Shown here piece after piece: positions 5,340 to 6,017 of a DNA stretch of 6,017 nucleotides. The first letter of the stretch is position 1. Every line of letters starts with the position of its first letter. This DNA is from Methylophilaceae bacterium. Lineage in GTDB: Bacteria; Pseudomonadota; Gammaproteobacteria; Burkholderiales; Methylophilaceae. The translations under genes were made by a program, and so were the position numbers. The notes beneath the pieces were generated by a model. That model had not been told where the DNA came from, ran no database searches, and worked only from the letters and a program-made list of their open reading frames with translations. Where the stretch lies: contig JADGRN010000098.1 in NCBI GenBank assembly GCA_017880825.1, positions 1 to 6,017 of the forward strand, read 5' to 3'.

Positions 5340-6017
5340 ATGAGTGAGCAGCACGATTTCCCTAAAACTACACCGGCGCAGTTTATTATTTCATTGCTGG
5401 GCGGGTTGTTTGCCCCCGCCCTGGTCATTTTCCTCGTGGTCAAAATGCTCTTGGGTATCCAGGCATCGCACCTTGAGGATAATGATCTTGCCAACGCAAG
5501 CGCCAAGATCGAAGAACGCATCAAGCCAGTGGCAGAAGTGGTGGTCGCCGATAATAGTGGCCCGCATGTTGATCGGGGTGGCGAGCAAGTAGTGCAGGCA
5601 GTGTGCTCTGCCTGCCACGGTTCTGGCGTCTTGGGATCACCCAAGATCGGCGATAAGGCTGCCTGGGGGCCGCGCATTGCACAAGGCTATGAAACGCTGA
5701 TCAAGCACGCGATTGAAGGCATCCGTCAGATGCCTGCCCGCGGTGGCGGTGCTGATCTTAGCGATAATGAAGTCGCGGCAGCGATTGCCTATATGGCCAA
5801 TCAGTCCGGTGCTAAGTTCAAGGCACCCGAACCTGCAGCTGCTCCAGCAGCCGAAGCGGTTGGAGCAGCCGGAGCGCCAGCAGCGGATGCCAAGGTTCCG
5901 GCCAGTGCGGCTGCGCCAGCACCTGCGGTGCCAGCAGCTAAAGCCGCAGGCAAGGTAGAAGCGCCAGCCAAATCAGCAGCGGTTGTCGCTAAATCTGGGG
6001 AGCCAGCAAAACCTGCT
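5340..6017 (+). CDS. Membrane-anchored cytochrome c5-type protein (3' end outside window)
   Basis: The frame is open from the ATG at 5340 to the window edge: 226 codons and no stop. Residues 14-39 form an uncleaved membrane anchor, followed by a spacer and a class I cytochrome c domain (about 78-156). Heme attachment is at CSACH (89-93) and the likely distal ligand is Met131 in RQMPARGGG, the cytochrome c5 pattern; a DLSDNEVAAAIAYMANQ helix ends the domain. From about residue 158 the protein turns into a low-complexity Ala/Pro/Lys/Glu-rich stretch that still continues at the edge. Such a linker could lead to a second heme domain or another module downstream, or simply be a flexible tail. It probably carries electrons in the periplasm, perhaps towards the oxidase assembled by its neighbours. 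The start is backed by AGGAA nine bases upstream and by a perfect TATAAT further up. Confidence 0.9.
   Translation, partial: MSEQHDFPKTTPAQFIISLLGGLFAPALVIFLVVKMLLGIQASHLEDNDLANASAKIEERIKPVAEVVVADNSGPHVDRGGEQVVQAVCSACHGSGVLGSPKIGDKAAWGPRIAQGYETLIKHAIEGIRQMPARGGGADLSDNEVAAAIAYMANQSGAKFKAPEPAAAPAAEAVGAAGAPAADAKVPASAAAPAPAVPAAKAAGKVEAPAKSAAVVAKSGEPAKPA

Noticed and set aside
5324..5677. Minus-strand 117-codon ORF opposite the cytochrome gene
   Set aside because: The plus frame has an unambiguous heme motif, membrane anchor and RBS; the minus frame is Cys/Ser/Thr-rich noise.

Overview
This window is the cytochrome c oxidase (aa3-type) assembly and heme A section of a bacterial chromosome, followed by a tRNA gene and the start of a cytochrome c5 gene. 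Gene content and protein style point to a betaproteobacterium. The indicators are the DUF2244 protein, the tiny oxidase-assembly protein before ctaG, the antisense DUF2909 twin-membrane protein, and the SURF1 / Sco-like / ctaA / ctaB run. A Nitrosomonadales/Gallionellales-like or methylotroph-like lineage is plausible, but this is inferred from remembered gene order, not from a search. Base composition looks moderate and even, with no sign of recent transfer.

Layout. Positions 1-29 hold what looks like the last residues of cytochrome c oxidase subunit III (coxC), followed by a hairpin terminator at 54-80. After about 190 bases without a gene comes a tight plus-strand group: a DUF2244 membrane protein (270-737), a 37-residue one-helix protein (746-859), and ctaG/COX11 (TTG start at 856, ending 1419). 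A strong symmetric terminator (1467-1498) separates ctaG from a convergent minus-strand DUF2909 gene (1497-1700), which has its own good sigma70-type promoter at 1730-1758. A second plus-strand operon follows: SURF1 (1794-2537), a membrane-anchored Sco/thioredoxin-like protein (2539-3156), ctaA/COX15 (3158-4153) and ctaB/COX10 (4183-5088). A minus-strand tRNA-Arg(CCG) lies at 5107-5183 with an extended -10 promoter. Finally, a membrane-anchored cytochrome c5-type gene starts at 5340 and runs off the right edge.

How the genes work together. CtaB farnesylates protoheme to heme O and CtaA oxidises it to heme A, the cofactor of subunit I. SURF1 helps heme A insertion, and CtaG delivers copper to the CuB site. 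The Sco-like protein has a Cys pair like the CuA chaperones but seems to lack their histidine ligand. The small helix protein, DUF2244 and DUF2909 are poorly characterised companions of this cluster. The cytochrome c5 probably carries electrons in the same respiratory chain. I found no CRISPR array, insertion sequence, phage or defence system. The most unusual items are the gene order (coxC placed before DUF2244, not after ctaG), the Sco-like protein without its histidine, the palindromic promoter between DUF2909 and SURF1, and the long Ala/Pro/Lys-rich extension of the cytochrome.
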